This document shows, piece by piece, positions 52,290 to 64,000 of a DNA stretch of 64,000 nucleotides (position 1 is its first letter; every line of letters begins with the position of its first letter). The position numbers and the translations under genes were made by a program. The stretch is from Coffea arabica. Its lineage: Eukaryota > Streptophyta > Magnoliopsida > Gentianales > Rubiaceae. Under the pieces are notes generated by a model. That model did not search any database. It was not told the origin of the DNA and saw only the letters and a list, made by a program, of their open reading frames with translations. Location: NCBI RefSeq assembly GCF_036785885.1, contig NC_092326.1, forward strand, positions 39,084,287-39,148,286, written 5' to 3'.

Positions 52290-55200
52290 TCATTGCATGT
52301 GAAATGTGTTAGGTTGTTTAGCCTGAGCAAGCATTTGGACTACTTCTCGCATGGTCGGCCGCTCAATGCTATGTTCTTGAACACACAGCATTGCAACAAA
52401 GAAGACCTGCATTGCTTCATTAAGGGGAACATTTTTAAGCCTTTCATCTAGGATCTTCACCACCCCTTCTTTGCTCCAATTTGTCTGAATATTTGCCCAC
52501 TGAACGATATCTAAACCTTCTTCGCCAAAGTTGCCAACGGGCCTTCTACCTGTTATAAGCTCCAAAAGTACCACTCCAAAGCTATAAACATCACTCTTTT
52601 CATCAACTTTCAAGGTGTAAGCATACTCTGTTAGGTGAAAGGAACAAATAAGGCCAACCAGTTAGTAGTAATATACGCAAAAATCAGGAAATATAATTCT
52701 CAGAAAGTTAAAAATTTCAATAGCGAAAGGAAATTCAACATGCAAATGTATAAAGGGTAGCACCAGTCTTTTACAATATGCCTGAGTCACTATTCTCTTA
52801 CACTGAAAAGCAGGGAATTTCAACCATCAGTGGATGAAAGTGACGGCATGTGTTTCATAAAGGGAAAGGTGATTGTCTGTATTTCTTTGTATCTTTCTCT
52901 TTATGGGTCTTGGAGAAAGTGAAAGCTTAGATCCCAATTAGGATTCCGAAGTTGGGATTCCGGAGGAGGAATACTTTGGATTCTTGTACATTTTCATGGT
53001 TGTTCAGTTTAAAGTAGAAAACTTGCTTCTTTGTCTTCGGTATCTGAATGAATTCACATTAGAGGTTTTCAAGAATCAGGAGCAGGATAAAGGCTATGGA
53101 AGAATTTTCCTTTAAGTCGGTGGTAATCTTGCTTTTCTTGGAATCCACTCCTGTGCACACTACTGTGGTAATCTTGCTTTTCTTGGAATCCACTCCTATG
53201 CACACTACTGTGGTCCAAAGGTAAGTATATATCGTCCATGGATAATATACCATGGAATTACGTGTAAAAGAGGGAATATCAAATAAGTGTTATAGCTTTC
53301 GGTTCAGAGGAGAACTAGATTTTTAGAAAAAAGACTAGATCTTGATGATATTATGAAATAAAAAGACTAAAAGAACAAGAATCTGAAGTTTCTGTGAGTG
53401 ATGCTTAAATGCTGAAATTTAGATTGATGACATTTGATAATGAATTAAAGAAAATACCTGGAGCAATGTAGCCGTAGGAGCCTGCAATTGCAGACATGCA
53501 CTCTGATGTTCCATTATCTTGCAAGAACTTTGCTAGACCAAAATCTGCTACATGAGCCTCAAAATTAGAATTAAGCAGGATGTTGTTGGACTTCACATCA
53601 CGGTGAATAATTAGAGGGGAACAATCATGGTGTAGGTAACAAAGGCCTTTCGCAGCTTCCATAGCTATTTTTAGCCTCGTATCCCACTGCAGATATATTC
53701 CAGTCTTTCCATGAAGAACTTCACCTAAGCTTCCATTTGGCATATATTCATAGACAAGCAAGTTTGTCTCTTTATTCGAACAAAATGCCAGCAACCGGAC
53801 GATGTAACGATGTCTGATCCTCCCCAGTGTTTGAATTTCTGCCGATAGGCCATGATCATGAGACCCTTTGCTTATTCCCAACCTTTTCACTGCTACTTCC
53901 TCTCCATTTGGCATTGTACCTTTATACACTATCCCTGCTCCACCTCTGCCAATGATGTTGTGCTCTTTCAAGCACTCTAATATGTCCTCGCTTCCAAATT
54001 CTAGCTTTTGAAATGCTGTCAGCTTCCAGGACTTTGAGTGTTTTCTTGCATTTCTGGTCTTAATTATTGCCAGAACAGCAAAAATTAGCGAACAAACTAG
54101 GAGTCCCAATGCGAATATGAGCTTGTACTTGGCTGGGACCTTTGATTTGCCATCACCTTGGTAGTTGTGCGCTAACTCTGCAGCGGTAGAGTAGTTGCAA
54201 GGATTCGAGTAGGATCCACAAAGATCAGGATTGTCAACATAAGCGGTGGAGTTGAAAACTGAATATTGTCCAGTTTCAGGTATTGAACCACTAAAGTTAT
54301 TGTGGGAAAAGTCAGCAGAAGTCAGGCTTTTGATGGAACCAATTTCCTTCGGAAGTTTCTGGCTCAAATGGTTCCAAGAGATGTTGAAGTAATTCAAGAT
54401 ATGAATTTGAGCAATTTGAACAGGAATCGGACCTGAAAGTTGATTTTGGCTCAGGTCTAAATAAGTGAGAGAGAGACATTTACCAATTTCTGGTGGAATG
54501 TTGCCAGAGAAGTTGTTTTTACTCATGTCTAACCTCAACATGTTACCAAGACTCCCAATTTCGGACGGTATATTGCCTGAGAAATGGTTACCGTTTAGAA
54601 GAAGAATCTTCAGACCAGAGAATTTTCCAATGGATATGGGAAGAGGGCCAGATAACCGATTGTTGGATAGGTTGAGGCCCTCAAGTTTTGTAGACACCTG
54701 GGCATTCGTTTCTTCAAGTTGTCCAGCAAGTAGATTGTTCTGCAGTTCCATTAGTGATAGATCAGGCAAGTAAAGAAATCCATGTGGGATTGACCCACTC
54801 AAAAAATTTTGCCCCAGCCTGACTCTAGAAAGTGATTTGCAACGGCCAAGATCATCAGGTAAAGGACCAAGAAGAAAATTGTTGAGCAAAATTAAGATTC
54901 TCAACCTCCTACCAGAGGACAGAGTACTTGGTACCAATCCTGTGAGCTTGTTAGTTGAAAAGTCAAGTTCAATTAGCTTACCATTCTGTCCCAGCTTTTG
55001 AGGAATAGATCCTGTGAAGTTATTTTGCCAAAGTTTCAACACTTCCAACTGAGGCAACTCTTCAACGAACTGAGGTATTTCACCATGAAGTCTGTTCATG
55101 AATAAGTTCAAGAGGGTGAGCTCTTGTAGTGGGGAAAGCTCAGCTGGAATCTCTCCTGTGAGAACATTATTTGAAAGATCAAGAGATTTCAAGCTAGCTA

Positions 55201-56083
55201 AATTCCCAAGCTGAGGAGGAATTGAACCATTAAGCTGATTGGTTTGCAAGAAAAGAGTGTCCAACATTTTCAGATGGCCTAATTCTGCTGGAATTGGACC
55301 CACCAAGCCACAATTTGCAAGATCCAAATGGACTAAGTTGATCAGCTTGCCAAGCTCTGACGGAATTCCCCCATCAAACGTATTGAAATATCCCAAGTAG
55401 AGCCACTGTAGACTGGTAAGATTACCAAATTCACCAGGAATAAAACCACTCAAATCATTCCCTGCCAGGGATAGAAAATTGAGCTGGTTTAGGCCTCCAT
55501 AGCTAGCTGGTATTTGCCCTGAAAAGTAATTTCCACCCAAGTTCAAGTACTGCAGCTTCTGAAGTTGAGAAATACCAAATGGAAGTGGACCTGAGAAGTT
55601 GTTGTTATACCCATCCAGAACTTCAAGTTCCTGCAAGTGGGAAAATTCCCAGCTCAAATTTCCACTAAAAACATTGTTGGAAAGATTGAGAATTCGCAGA
55701 TTTTCAAATTTGTGAATTTCGGGCAAGAAAACTCCAAAGAAGCCGTTGCCAGCAACTGAAATGTTTATGAGGGATCGAAGTTCAGTTATTGCAGGTGAGA
55801 GAGAGCCTGAGAGGTTTAAATTGGATATGTCTAATGAAACTACTAATCTATTTTCATCACATGTGATGCCATTCCACATACAGAGGAACATGTAGTTTGA
55901 CATATTCCAACTATCCAGAGAAGGGCTTGAAGTCTGGAACTTTTGTTTGACAGAAACAAGAACTGACGCCTGCCTTCTGAGAAACAAATTATGTGATGCA
56001 TGACTCAACGTAGCAGTAGTAAGGAAGGCTAGGAGAAGAGAAGGGAAGATGGCTAGTCTGATCACAAGATTGAGAGTTGCCAT
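52290..56083 (-). CDS. BAM3-like LRR receptor kinase, 987 aa
   Basis: Exons are 56083-53458 and 52627-52290 (2964 nt in frame), with the single intron inside the activation-segment APE motif (AP, then G/AG giving E). In order: a signal peptide (about 1-28), a Cys-containing N-terminal cap ([10 protein letters not shown]), about 20 leucine-rich repeats, a transmembrane helix near 648-668, and a Ser/Thr kinase with [11 protein letters not shown] (712-722), Lys733, HRDVKSNN (827-834) and DFGLAKF (847-853). It is an RD kinase and looks catalytically competent. The C-terminus ([16 protein letters not shown]) and the extracellular repeats match Arabidopsis BAM3, a receptor for CLE45 peptide in protophloem, better than BAM1/2 by my reading. 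LRR-XI membership is firm; the BAM3 orthology needs a tree. Confidence 0.94.
53120..53214. repeat. 45-bp tandem duplication in the receptor kinase intron
   Basis: GTGGTAATCTTGCTTTTCTT plus 25 more bases is repeated head to tail at 53120 and 53165 with one difference (CTGTGC versus CTATGC). It sits within the 830-bp intron and does not touch the splice sites. Confidence 0.9.
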
Positions 56084-56089
56084 TCGTAG

Positions 56090-57304
56090 CTGATATGTGG
56101 GAAAAATCGAGTTTTAGCTACTTAGCTGATTCCAACCTTTTCAAGAACAGCATATGAATAAACCATTGGTTTCAAAAGATTTTTATGATGAACGAGTGAA
56201 ACAAATACAGAGAGGAGAGGTTCAAATATGGAGCATGGAGTATGGAGTGGAGGTCCTTGGATGCTATTTGGATTTAACTTTGAGCGATTCACTGGAATTT
56301 CTTTCCCTGTATATTGTGGATTCATCATCTTTAACTTTATCAAGAAAAGCAAAAGCAAAGTTCAAGAATAAAGATGCATCTTCCTGTTAGGCAGTCGGCC
56401 GTTTGATTTGATCAATTAAAGATGCAGTATTTTGTGACTGTGAATACCTTTTTCTTTGTTATTTTTTGTTTACATGTAGCCTAATACCCGTATAATATAT
56501 GATCCTTTTGCTTTGCCTTGAAACATTGGCGAAGATGCAAAACACAGTCAATCTGTCATTTTAAACTTGTTAGGAATAAAATCTACATAGGGCTTGCAAA
56601 ATTCTGTATAAAATTCTTTTGTTTTATACATTGTTTTCTTCTTTCTATGTGAGAGTACCTTGGATATGGGACCCTAGTGCTCCTTTGTTACATAGGCATG
56701 GAAAGCAAACCTGGCAATTTAGGGAGCCCGCCTCTCAAACTTTAGACCACTCCCAAGAAAAGCAAAAGCTTTGCTCTCATTTTAAAGTTTGCATGAATCA
56801 ATGCTTTAAAAAGTTTCACCTCTCTCTCCCTCTCTTCCCTTTACTGCCTCTTTCTCAATCAAGCACTCAAAACCAAAGAGGGAAAGGAAAATGACAGTTA
56901 ACCTGTATTTTATTTGGTCAATGACTTTAAACGGCTGAGGGAAAGTCAAAAAAGAATCAGCCTTATGGGGCTCATATGCTGTTTTATGAACTTAACTGTG
57001 TTGTGTTTTGATTCGAATCTCTCTTTTTGGTTTCAGAATGATTAATCCATAGTCTTATCATCTTAATAGCTCCATCACGTGAAAAAAAAAAAAACCAAAT
57101 TAAGTGAGCTTTTCTAATAAAACCAACAGTAGTCCGAGTCTATCCCTCCACCATAACAGGGAGTTTTTGTCAGAAAAGTTCAAATGAACCAACAAATAGA
57201 CTCTAACTTTGAACAAAAATCAGTCGAAACCCTTCAATTCTATGAGCCAAATAATCCATAATGTTTAAGTGATTGCTAGGCAAGTAGGCACAATGTGGCT
57301 TTTT

Positions 57305-57335
<31 letters not shown>

Positions 57336-59021
57336 GAGGCTAGAGTAGAGGGCTTCTTCCACCCAGGATCATGATCATGATCATCTCATGTGTGATGATT
57401 CAAGCTGAGTTTGACCCTCCATTAAATCTAAAAATATGTGTTCTTGCAATCAAAGCAAAGAAAGTGGGCAGCAGACTTTTATACAAATAATGAAGGACCA
57501 AATGTAGCAGAAAAAAAAAATTTGAGCTAAGCAAAAGGGACCAAGAGGGAACATATTCAATATATCTCAATGCGTGCAGTAGACCAATGCACTCAATCTT
57601 GCATCCTGATAAGGATGCTTTCTCCTGCACTTACAACACGCACCCCGGCCAGGCCTGTTTGTGTAGCTATGATACTAACAGCTATGCATTATGATGCATG
57701 ATGACTGTTCATGGAAAGGTACGTAGTTTTATTATTATAAATGGAATCTTCTTTTTTTCTATTTGATATATATATGGTCATGTCATATGATCATATTCTC
57801 CACTCACAATTCACAAAGGTGTCACAAAACCCACAAGCTGCTTGGAGGGCCAAGCTCGATCATAAAATTTTGTGTATGGCCTTGTTTAGCGAGCTAATAG
57901 TGGGAAAGACTTGGATAGAGTCAGTCATTATCTGCCCAGCAAAGATTTGTTGCAGTGTCAAAACATGTCCAAGTTGCTGCCATTTGACTGGATGGTATTC
58001 AAATGGTGGAGCTTTGCAGCTTTGTGTGCCAGAAAATGTTTCTTTAGTTAAAGTATGATAAGGTACGTAGAGATCAAATGGGAAAAATAAAAATAAAAAA
58101 GGAAGAAGAAGAAGTAGATGCAGCAGTAAAATAAGAAGCAGCATGGCATGAGGTATGAAAACTTTTTGGGCCAAGGATCCACTGAACATTTTCATGCCCC
58201 TATTTTTCAATGGAATCTTGACATTTGAACTAATTCCATCGCAGCAGCAGATCGATTTAAGTTACGATAACGCTTTAGTCCAAATTACGAGGAGTTAGTT
58301 ATATATAGCTTTTAAAACTATTTGATAATTATATGAAAAAGTGTTAAAACACAGGTTAATAAACTACACTATACCCTTGAAGCTGTGTAGATTGCAAATT
58401 GATCAGGAGTGCTAATAAATTTTAACAATTTTAAAAGTCTCTTTGAATTCATGCTCCCATATTATATGCTTAAATTGTTCCTTAATCTCAATTCTGCACG
58501 TAACCTTGAGGATAATGCGAGTTCCTAGAAGGATTAATATATGCATAAGCAGATTTGCCAAGATTCATTCTGCTAACCATGCAAAAGTTACTTTAAAGTG
58601 TCGCTTTTCATCTTTTGATACATAACCAATGAAATTTCACCTGTGTGCTTGTTTGCTGGGGTCTCCCCAAACCCGTTACAAATATTGGAGGGTCCAGAAT
58701 CTCCATAGCCAAGTGATTGTGAAGCTTCAACAAACTTAATTCTGACATTATCTATGCAGGCATGTGTGTATAATAATAGAAGTCACATTAAAAAAGGAAG
58801 TGACTTTGCTGTTATCCAAATTTTTCTTCTGAAATTGACTGGTGATGCAAGATTAAGAATGCCTGCAGCCCTCTTTTACATACATCAAAATTATTGCTGG
58901 ACCTTAAAGCATGTCTACGTCCTGATTAAGTTCGGTGTGATTTGTGGATTGGTTCGCACGCAAAACCGAGATGATGTTCCACTGTTCAAAGCTAACCTAT
59001 TCCAGCTTGGGCCTCCGAGTG
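56090..59021. other. receptor kinase promoter and gene-free intergenic region
   Basis: No second gene is supported; a 105-residue open frame at 57741 lacks any motif. The T15G22 homopolymer near 57.3 kb is the only striking structure. Confidence 0.5.
57300..57336. repeat. T15-G22 homopolymer junction
   Basis: Fifteen T residues run straight into 22 G residues. The G run could form a G-quadruplex, and such tracts are prone to polymerase slippage and to assembly error. Confidence 0.85.
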
Positions 59022-59949
59022 CAATGTTTTGAAACTCGGACAGACAGGTAATTGAACCGGTAATGTGGTCGGGTGAATATTGAACCTGTTCAACTCCGGT
59101 TCATTGATTTTTTTAATTTTTTAAAATAAATATAAAAAATAAGTAGAAATGTGTAAAATCAACACGAAAATCTTAAATTTTGTAATATCTTTCGGAGAAG
59201 ATTTACTGATCTAATACCTTCTAATTCATCTACCAAATAAAATAAAAAGTATTTCATAAAAAAAAGTTATGAACAAATCTATCCAATATCTTAAATTAAA
59301 CAAAGAAGAGTTTAACTTTCCCAATTCAAAAATAAATTCGATAGGATTTGTAAAATTAACTCCAAAAAATGTAGAAAAAATCATGAATATGAAAACAAAA
59401 GATAGAACAGGAAAGGAAAAACAAGTGTGCTTCTTTGTCTGCTAAGTTCAACTTCATTATTGTTTTCACCATCAATAATGTAAAAGAAAAGATAGAAAAG
59501 AAAAGAGAAAAAGGAAAAAAAAAAAAAAAAAGAGAGATGTGCTGTGCTTGTAAAGTAGCTTTTAAAAGTGAAGATTTTTAAAGGAGAAAAGGAATTGAGA
59601 GTTTCTTTAGTTTTTAGTTGGATTAATCATTTTGTTTTTAAGTTGGGCTGACTAAGGTTTTTTTTTAAATTGTGGGAAAAAATGGCCCATCAACCAACTA
59701 AGTTGTAGATATTGGGGCTCGATAGAATCCAAAAAAAAGAGCAGCTCTCAGTAAAAAAAGTCCAAGTCCCAAGTCAAAACTCAAAAACTGGAATTGACCA
59801 ATTTAACCGATTTATTTCGGTTCACCAAGATTTTGACTATTTTTTTAAAAAAAATTTCTTGGGTTTCTTATAGAATCGAACCAATATCATGGCCAAATTG
59901 CAATTTGATTGGTCGAACCAGTCAATTTGATCCGGTTCTTAAAACACTG
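59022..59949. mobile_element. non-autonomous hAT-like element (older copy)
   Basis: The left end CAATGTTTTGAAACTCGGAC and right end GATCCGGTTCTTAAAACACTG form imperfect inverted repeats of the CAGTGTTTTAAAACCGG type found in plant hAT elements. The flanking 8-mers (TCCGAGTG and ATCAAGTG) agree at only five of eight positions, so the target duplication has decayed or the ends are slightly misplaced. No transposase. Confidence 0.6.
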
Positions 59950-61474
59950 ATCAAGTGTTCCACTTGTATACCTTAATTGGTGTCTACATGTTTTTTTAAA
60001 TTCTTTTTTAATTCTCACAAGGTCTTCCTATCTGGGAGAGAGAGACCATGGCCTTCCCTTTTCTTCTCTTCTCAAAAGGCCTTCCCATTCAAGAGAGATA
60101 CCATGACCTTCCTCTTTGAGAGAGAGAGGCCGCTTTCATAGATTTCATTTTATTTTATTTTTCTAATAAACATCTCCTAAGTTTTAGTGAGAGTTCTCCG
60201 TTTCTTTTCAGGGGTTTGTAGTGAGAAATTTCTATTCTCTTAGAAGTTTCTAGTGCGATCTTTGTATTTCTTTTTCTTCTTTTGTTATTGTGACAACTAG
60301 ATATAATTTTTTTTTGGATGTTAGGTCTATCTCAACACATCTCATTGGCGATTTATCTTATCAGAAGATAATTTTGAAATCCCTTGTATCTTTCATATGT
60401 TATTTCTAATGCACGTTCAATTGCCATTAGAGCAGTAATGTAAATTAAGTTGTACTGAATGATTTCCAACAATCAGTTAATGAAATTTGCTTTTTATGTA
60501 TGAATTATCTCTGGATTAAGGGGGTTGTTATTGAGAGAAAAGTGGATGAACTATTATCCCAACAACTTGATAATGTCAAATTGATCCCTGGAGTGGTTAT
60601 CAATGAATAGCCATGGAAGGTTCTTCACTTGCCTTCTGATACATACACTGTAAGAACCATCTGCACTACTTGGAGCTTGATCCTAGTATAACCAATCCCA
60701 ATTATCCTTATGAAAAGAACACAAATTGATCTAGAACCCCAAAAAAAAAAAAAAGATGAAACAATTCAAAATATTAATTGAAAGAACAACCCCAAGAAAA
60801 TTGTAGGCAGCCAATCTGTAAGTTCTAATTTTAATTATCCCAAAATTCCCCTTCAAAAGAACATGTTTTGATCTTAAAAAACACAAATTCAAATCATAGT
60901 TAGTGAAATAGAGGACATGTATAATATGGGGTATTATATGAAATTTTTTTTTTTCAAAAGTAAGTTTGCGTAAAGTCTTACTGTATATAAGTATGAACAA
61001 AATGTTTCACTTTAATGCATTGCCAAATGTACCTATATATTCTTAAAGATGACAGCAACATTTTAACTATCAATTGCCACTCTCTCAAAATAAAACTATC
61101 AGTTTCCTAAAATATTAAAATACTCCTTTGACACAGGTGAATCTTTTTAAACTATTATCTTTTTAACAAAAAATAATTCTATTATTTTAATATATTTTTA
61201 TTAATTGCACACATTTTCGAAGTTTAAGCTACACTCATACCAATTTTAACTCTCATCCTTGTGTATGAGACATTAAATTTACTAAAGTTTTATCATCTTA
61301 TTAATTTATTTTTTATAATTCTATAAAAATTATGACATATGTCATTACTATTTTATGTACAATTCAAAAGGTATGTCATTATTCCTACATAAATCTTAAA
61401 TCTTTTTTTCAAAAATTGAAATATAATATGTCTAAGGTTATTGTTACGTGTTTTATATGATTGGTTAAAAATTG

Positions 61475-61600
61475 CCGAGAAGGCTTTGGTACATTTATTA
61501 AAGTTGAGGTTCAAAAATGGAGAGATCTTGAATTCTAATCCCTTCCCCCTCCCTATGTCTTAAATTTTATCCATCTTCTGCTAAAATATAAGATAAAATA
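61475..61600 (+). mobile_element. SINE remnant related to the 39.3-kb element
   Basis: GAGATCTTGAATTCTAATCC followed by CCTCCC and TCTTAAAT (61520-61565) aligns with the B-box region and downstream part of the SINE at 39268-39405. The A box is degraded, and no tail or target duplication is clear. Confidence 0.45.
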
Positions 61601-61833
61601 CAATGTAAAAGTAATGAGTATTTTTTTAGAGTTATTGTAAAGAATATTTTCAAATATATGAAATACAGAACTTTTTTTTTTTGAATATCTATACTATGTA
61701 TAAAGGTTGAGGAAGGGGTTTGGAGTTAATATTTAGCATCACTTTATGAATTTCCTTTTTTTCCCCTTACCAAAACTACTTTTACTTTAATTATACCTAT
61801 AACTCTATGCATGTCTATTTTTACTTTTAACTA

Positions 61834-62163
61834 TTGAGAAAATTATTCGCATGACTACTGAACTTTTGGAATCGTTGAATTTTAACCACTGAATTATTAA
61901 AAGTTTGGTTTTGGTCACTAAACTATCTAAAGTTTAAATTTCAGATCATTCTATCAGATTTAATCGTTAATTGTGCCTTTTCCTTTTGTCTCATGAATCA
62001 TGCGAATACTCAAATCTGTCATGTTTAACGATTAAATCTAATGGAATAGCTCGATATCTAAACTTCAAATGGTTCAGTGGTTAAAACCAAACTTTCAATA
62101 GTGCAATGATCAAAATTCAATAATTTTAAGAATTTGGTGGTCATTCAGGTAATTTGCTCTTAA
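61834..62163. mobile_element. long-inverted-repeat MITE (fold-back type)
   Basis: The left arm of about 150 bp (GCATGACTACTGAAC through GATTTAATCGTTAA) is matched in reverse complement by the right arm (TTAACGATTAAATC through TGGTCATTCAGG), with about 80 percent identity by eye. A spacer of about 45 bp separates them. It is similar in design to the element at 10843-11212 but a different sequence. Confidence 0.7.
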
Positions 62164-62584
62164 TTATTCAAGTATTGTCACTTATCCAATGCTGATAGCC
62201 TATAGTAAATACACGGTATGGTTAATCATTTTTTTAAGTAACTCTTAATACCTTATTCATTTCTTTCACCTTCTCTGGAAAAAAATATATAAAAAGGAAA
62301 GGTTAAAAAAAAAAGGTGTTTATTATCACCCTCATAATGCCTAACGATGAAGAAAAAGAAAGAACTACAGGCGTGCTTTTCCCTTTTGGTGAATTTTAAA
62401 GGCGTAAATTCGATTTTACTAAGATCACGCCTGCAAAGAGACGTATATCCTTCTCCTAAAAGGACTTTAAAGACGCAACTTCAACTGGCATCATATTCGC
62501 ACGCCTTCAAGTGCTGTCTCAGCTTGTAGTTGGAATTTCAAAAAAAATACAATTAAGAGGAAAGATTGACAGGAAAGCCCATCC

Positions 62585-62591
62585 TATAAAA
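62585..62591 (+). promoter_or_regulatory. candidate TATA box of the TAF11 gene
   Basis: TATAAAA lies about 30-40 bp before a C/T-rich likely start region, and about 140 bp upstream of the 5'-UTR donor site. Confidence 0.55.
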
Positions 62592-62727
62592 TTTCATCGT
62601 TCCATTGCCCGTTCCCAATCCTGCTCTCTCGCCCTTAAAAGCCCTACTAGATCTCCGTGCAATTCACAATCGCCGGCGGCTGCAGCGGGTACGCCACCAC
62701 AACCACCTTTCCGACGGCGACGTCATA

Positions 62728-62931
62728 GTAAGACCAAATAAATTTCCTTTTCGCGGTTCACTACTTTAAATTTTCTTTTCCTGCACAAATCATGAACATT
62801 TATGGAATTTATTCTCTGAGATTCTCCGGAGCTAGGGTTTTTTTTTTTTAAAATAATTTTTGGGGTTTATTTGGGAAGAAGGATTCTTTATCCTAGAAAT
62901 TGATAAACTTGTTTTTTGAAACATCGAGCAG
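62728..62931 (+). other. intron in the TAF11 5' untranslated region
   Basis: A donor (CATA then GTAAGA) at 62728 ends a G/C-rich leader, and an acceptor (CATCGAGCAG) ends at 62931, nine bases before the first ATG. The pairing is inferred from the sequence. Confidence 0.6.
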
Positions 62932-62940
62932 AAGTAACAA

Positions 62941-63266
62941 ATGCAGACAATGAAGCAATCAAAGGATCCCTTTGAAGTTGCATTCGAGGAGCAAGAAGAA
63001 TCACCACCTGAATCACCTATTGCCGCTGATGAGAATGAAACACAAACCCCAGCAGCAGCAGCAGCTAGTGGTCAAGGAGATGACGTTGGTACAAGCGTTC
63101 CACCTTCATTGCCTTCAACCACCACTGGTGCGGCGATTTCAATTGGAGCTGCTGGTCCAATTGTCAAGTCCAAAGAAGAAGATGAGGAGGAAGATGAAGA
63201 GAACATGGAAATTGAGCTTGGCAAGTTCCCTCCCAGTGGTGACCCTGATAAAATGGCCAAAATGCA
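62941..63266 (+). CDS. TFIID subunit TAF11, first coding exon (gene continues past the window)
   Basis: TAF11 is a histone-fold subunit of TFIID that pairs with TAF13 in RNA polymerase II preinitiation complexes. This exon encodes the N-terminal region: KDPFEVAFEEQEESPPESP near the start, an Ala/Pro-rich stretch, an acidic run, and the conserved ELGKFPPSGDPDKMAKMQ that leads into the histone fold in plant TAF11. It ends at a GTAAGT donor after 63266 (mid-codon); the histone-fold exons are not in the window. The first ATG is at 62941, but the in-frame ATG at 62950 matches the usual plant start (MK-SKDPFE). Confidence 0.88.
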
Positions 63267-64000
63267 GTAAGTCTTATGTTGGATTCTCGTTAATATGTTT
63301 GTTTCCCTTAAATTTATTCCTAATGCTAAGAAAATTATTGCACCAAAATATCTTTCCGTGTATTGTTATAGTCTATGGCATTTGCCAGATGATTGAAGTG
63401 CATTTACATCACATACACGACTTTTACTCATTTCATTTCAAGAACATTGTATTTGCATCATGATTTTAGGAAACAATAACGTGGTTTAGAAAAGGAAATT
63501 GTGTGATGTTTGAGAAAAAGGGGGAAAAAAAGACACCAACTACTTATGGGAAATGGAAAAGAAGATAGGGTGATAACATGATTGGAGCGTGAGTTCTGGT
63601 AAGGAAAGGCGACGAATTTACCGTTTCTCTTTTTGTTCATAATATTGCCTGTTACTCTTCAAAGTTATAGAATCTATTTTTTAGGCCATAAGGTCACTCC
63701 TGTTGCAGGATAGGTAAAAAATATATATCTACTAAAAAGGGGGAAAAAAAGATGGGAGAATGACAGAAAATTGAGTTAAACCAAAGGAAAGTTTAATGTG
63801 AATTACCATTTCATGTATTCTCAGCAATCACATGTTACCTAATAAGGACAAAGAAGTCATTTTTAGTTGTTTAATGTTTAGTCTGTGCTTGATAAAATCC
63901 CTTTTATAATTAAATTCCTTCCAAGGAATTATAGCTCTCAACACCTGGCTGATGATGGCTTGTTATTTGCAATATGCCATTTGGGACTTTGATGTATAAA
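63267..64000 (+). other. TAF11 first intron (to the window edge)
   Basis: No exon encoding the TAF11 histone fold is found before the end of the window, so this is read as intron. It contains several G/A runs and nothing else I can define. Confidence 0.6.

Larger units (their letters stand above)
59950..62580. other. gene-free intergenic region
   Basis: AT-rich DNA with a SINE, a fold-back MITE and a purine-rich repeat patch near 60.0-60.15 kb (GAGAGAGACCATGGCC-like motif repeated). No coding gene. Confidence 0.5.

Noticed and set aside
54465-54773. 102-residue plus-strand open frame
   Set aside because: Antisense shadow of the leucine-rich repeats of the receptor kinase.
57741-58058. 105-residue plus-strand open frame
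   Set aside because: No motif, AT-rich context, no neighbours; likely chance.
62511-62741. Open frame over the TAF11 leader ending in Pro/Arg-rich sequence
   Set aside because: It is interrupted by the 5'-UTR donor, has no ATG start at its first codon, and does not join in frame to the TAF11 coding exon.

Overview
The window is nuclear DNA of a flowering plant, and the protein sequences point to a eudicot; species cannot be fixed from sequence alone. The signs are AT-rich intergenic DNA, small GT-AG introns, and full-length homologues of plant-specific families (purine permease, PCAP1/DREPP, GH9 endoglucanase, BAM-type LRR receptor kinase). Seven genes are supported. Layout: 1-6.3 kb has no gene. 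A one-exon purine permease lies at 6.3-7.6 kb (-). From 7.9 to 16.4 kb is a repeat district with two generations of segmental duplication, MITEs, and a dimer of a 1.3-kb unit made of 122-bp monomers. An 18-exon MCM6 gene lies at 16.85-22.97 kb (+). From 23 to 31.4 kb is a gene-free stretch with a clean Mutator-like element and a clean hAT-like element. PCAP1 lies at 31.88-32.86 kb (+). A one-coding-exon HEMK2/N6AMT1-type methyltransferase lies at 37.24-38.01 kb (-), with at least one upstream noncoding exon. From 38 to 48 kb come SINEs, a second Mutator-like element, a very G/C-rich hAT-like element and a SINE with a perfect 20-bp target duplication. A membrane-anchored GH9 endoglucanase (6 exons, 48.05-50.70 kb, -) and a BAM3-like receptor kinase (2 exons, 52.29-56.08 kb, -) follow. 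The right edge holds the first coding exon of TAF11 (62.94 kb onward, +), which runs off the window. The genes do not form a pathway or cluster: they are ordinary housekeeping, signalling, wall and transport genes separated by transposon-rich spacers. Exon models were built by hand from splice signals and reading frame. MCM6 (837 aa), PCAP1 (214 aa), endoglucanase (532 aa) and receptor kinase (987 aa) all close in frame with family-typical lengths. I found no sign of a CRISPR, viral, toxin or gene-cluster system. The least ordinary features are a decayed duplicate exon inside MCM6, a GC-AG intron in the same gene, the nested repeat district with strong CpG loss in one copy, and several transposon insertions whose target duplications are still readable.
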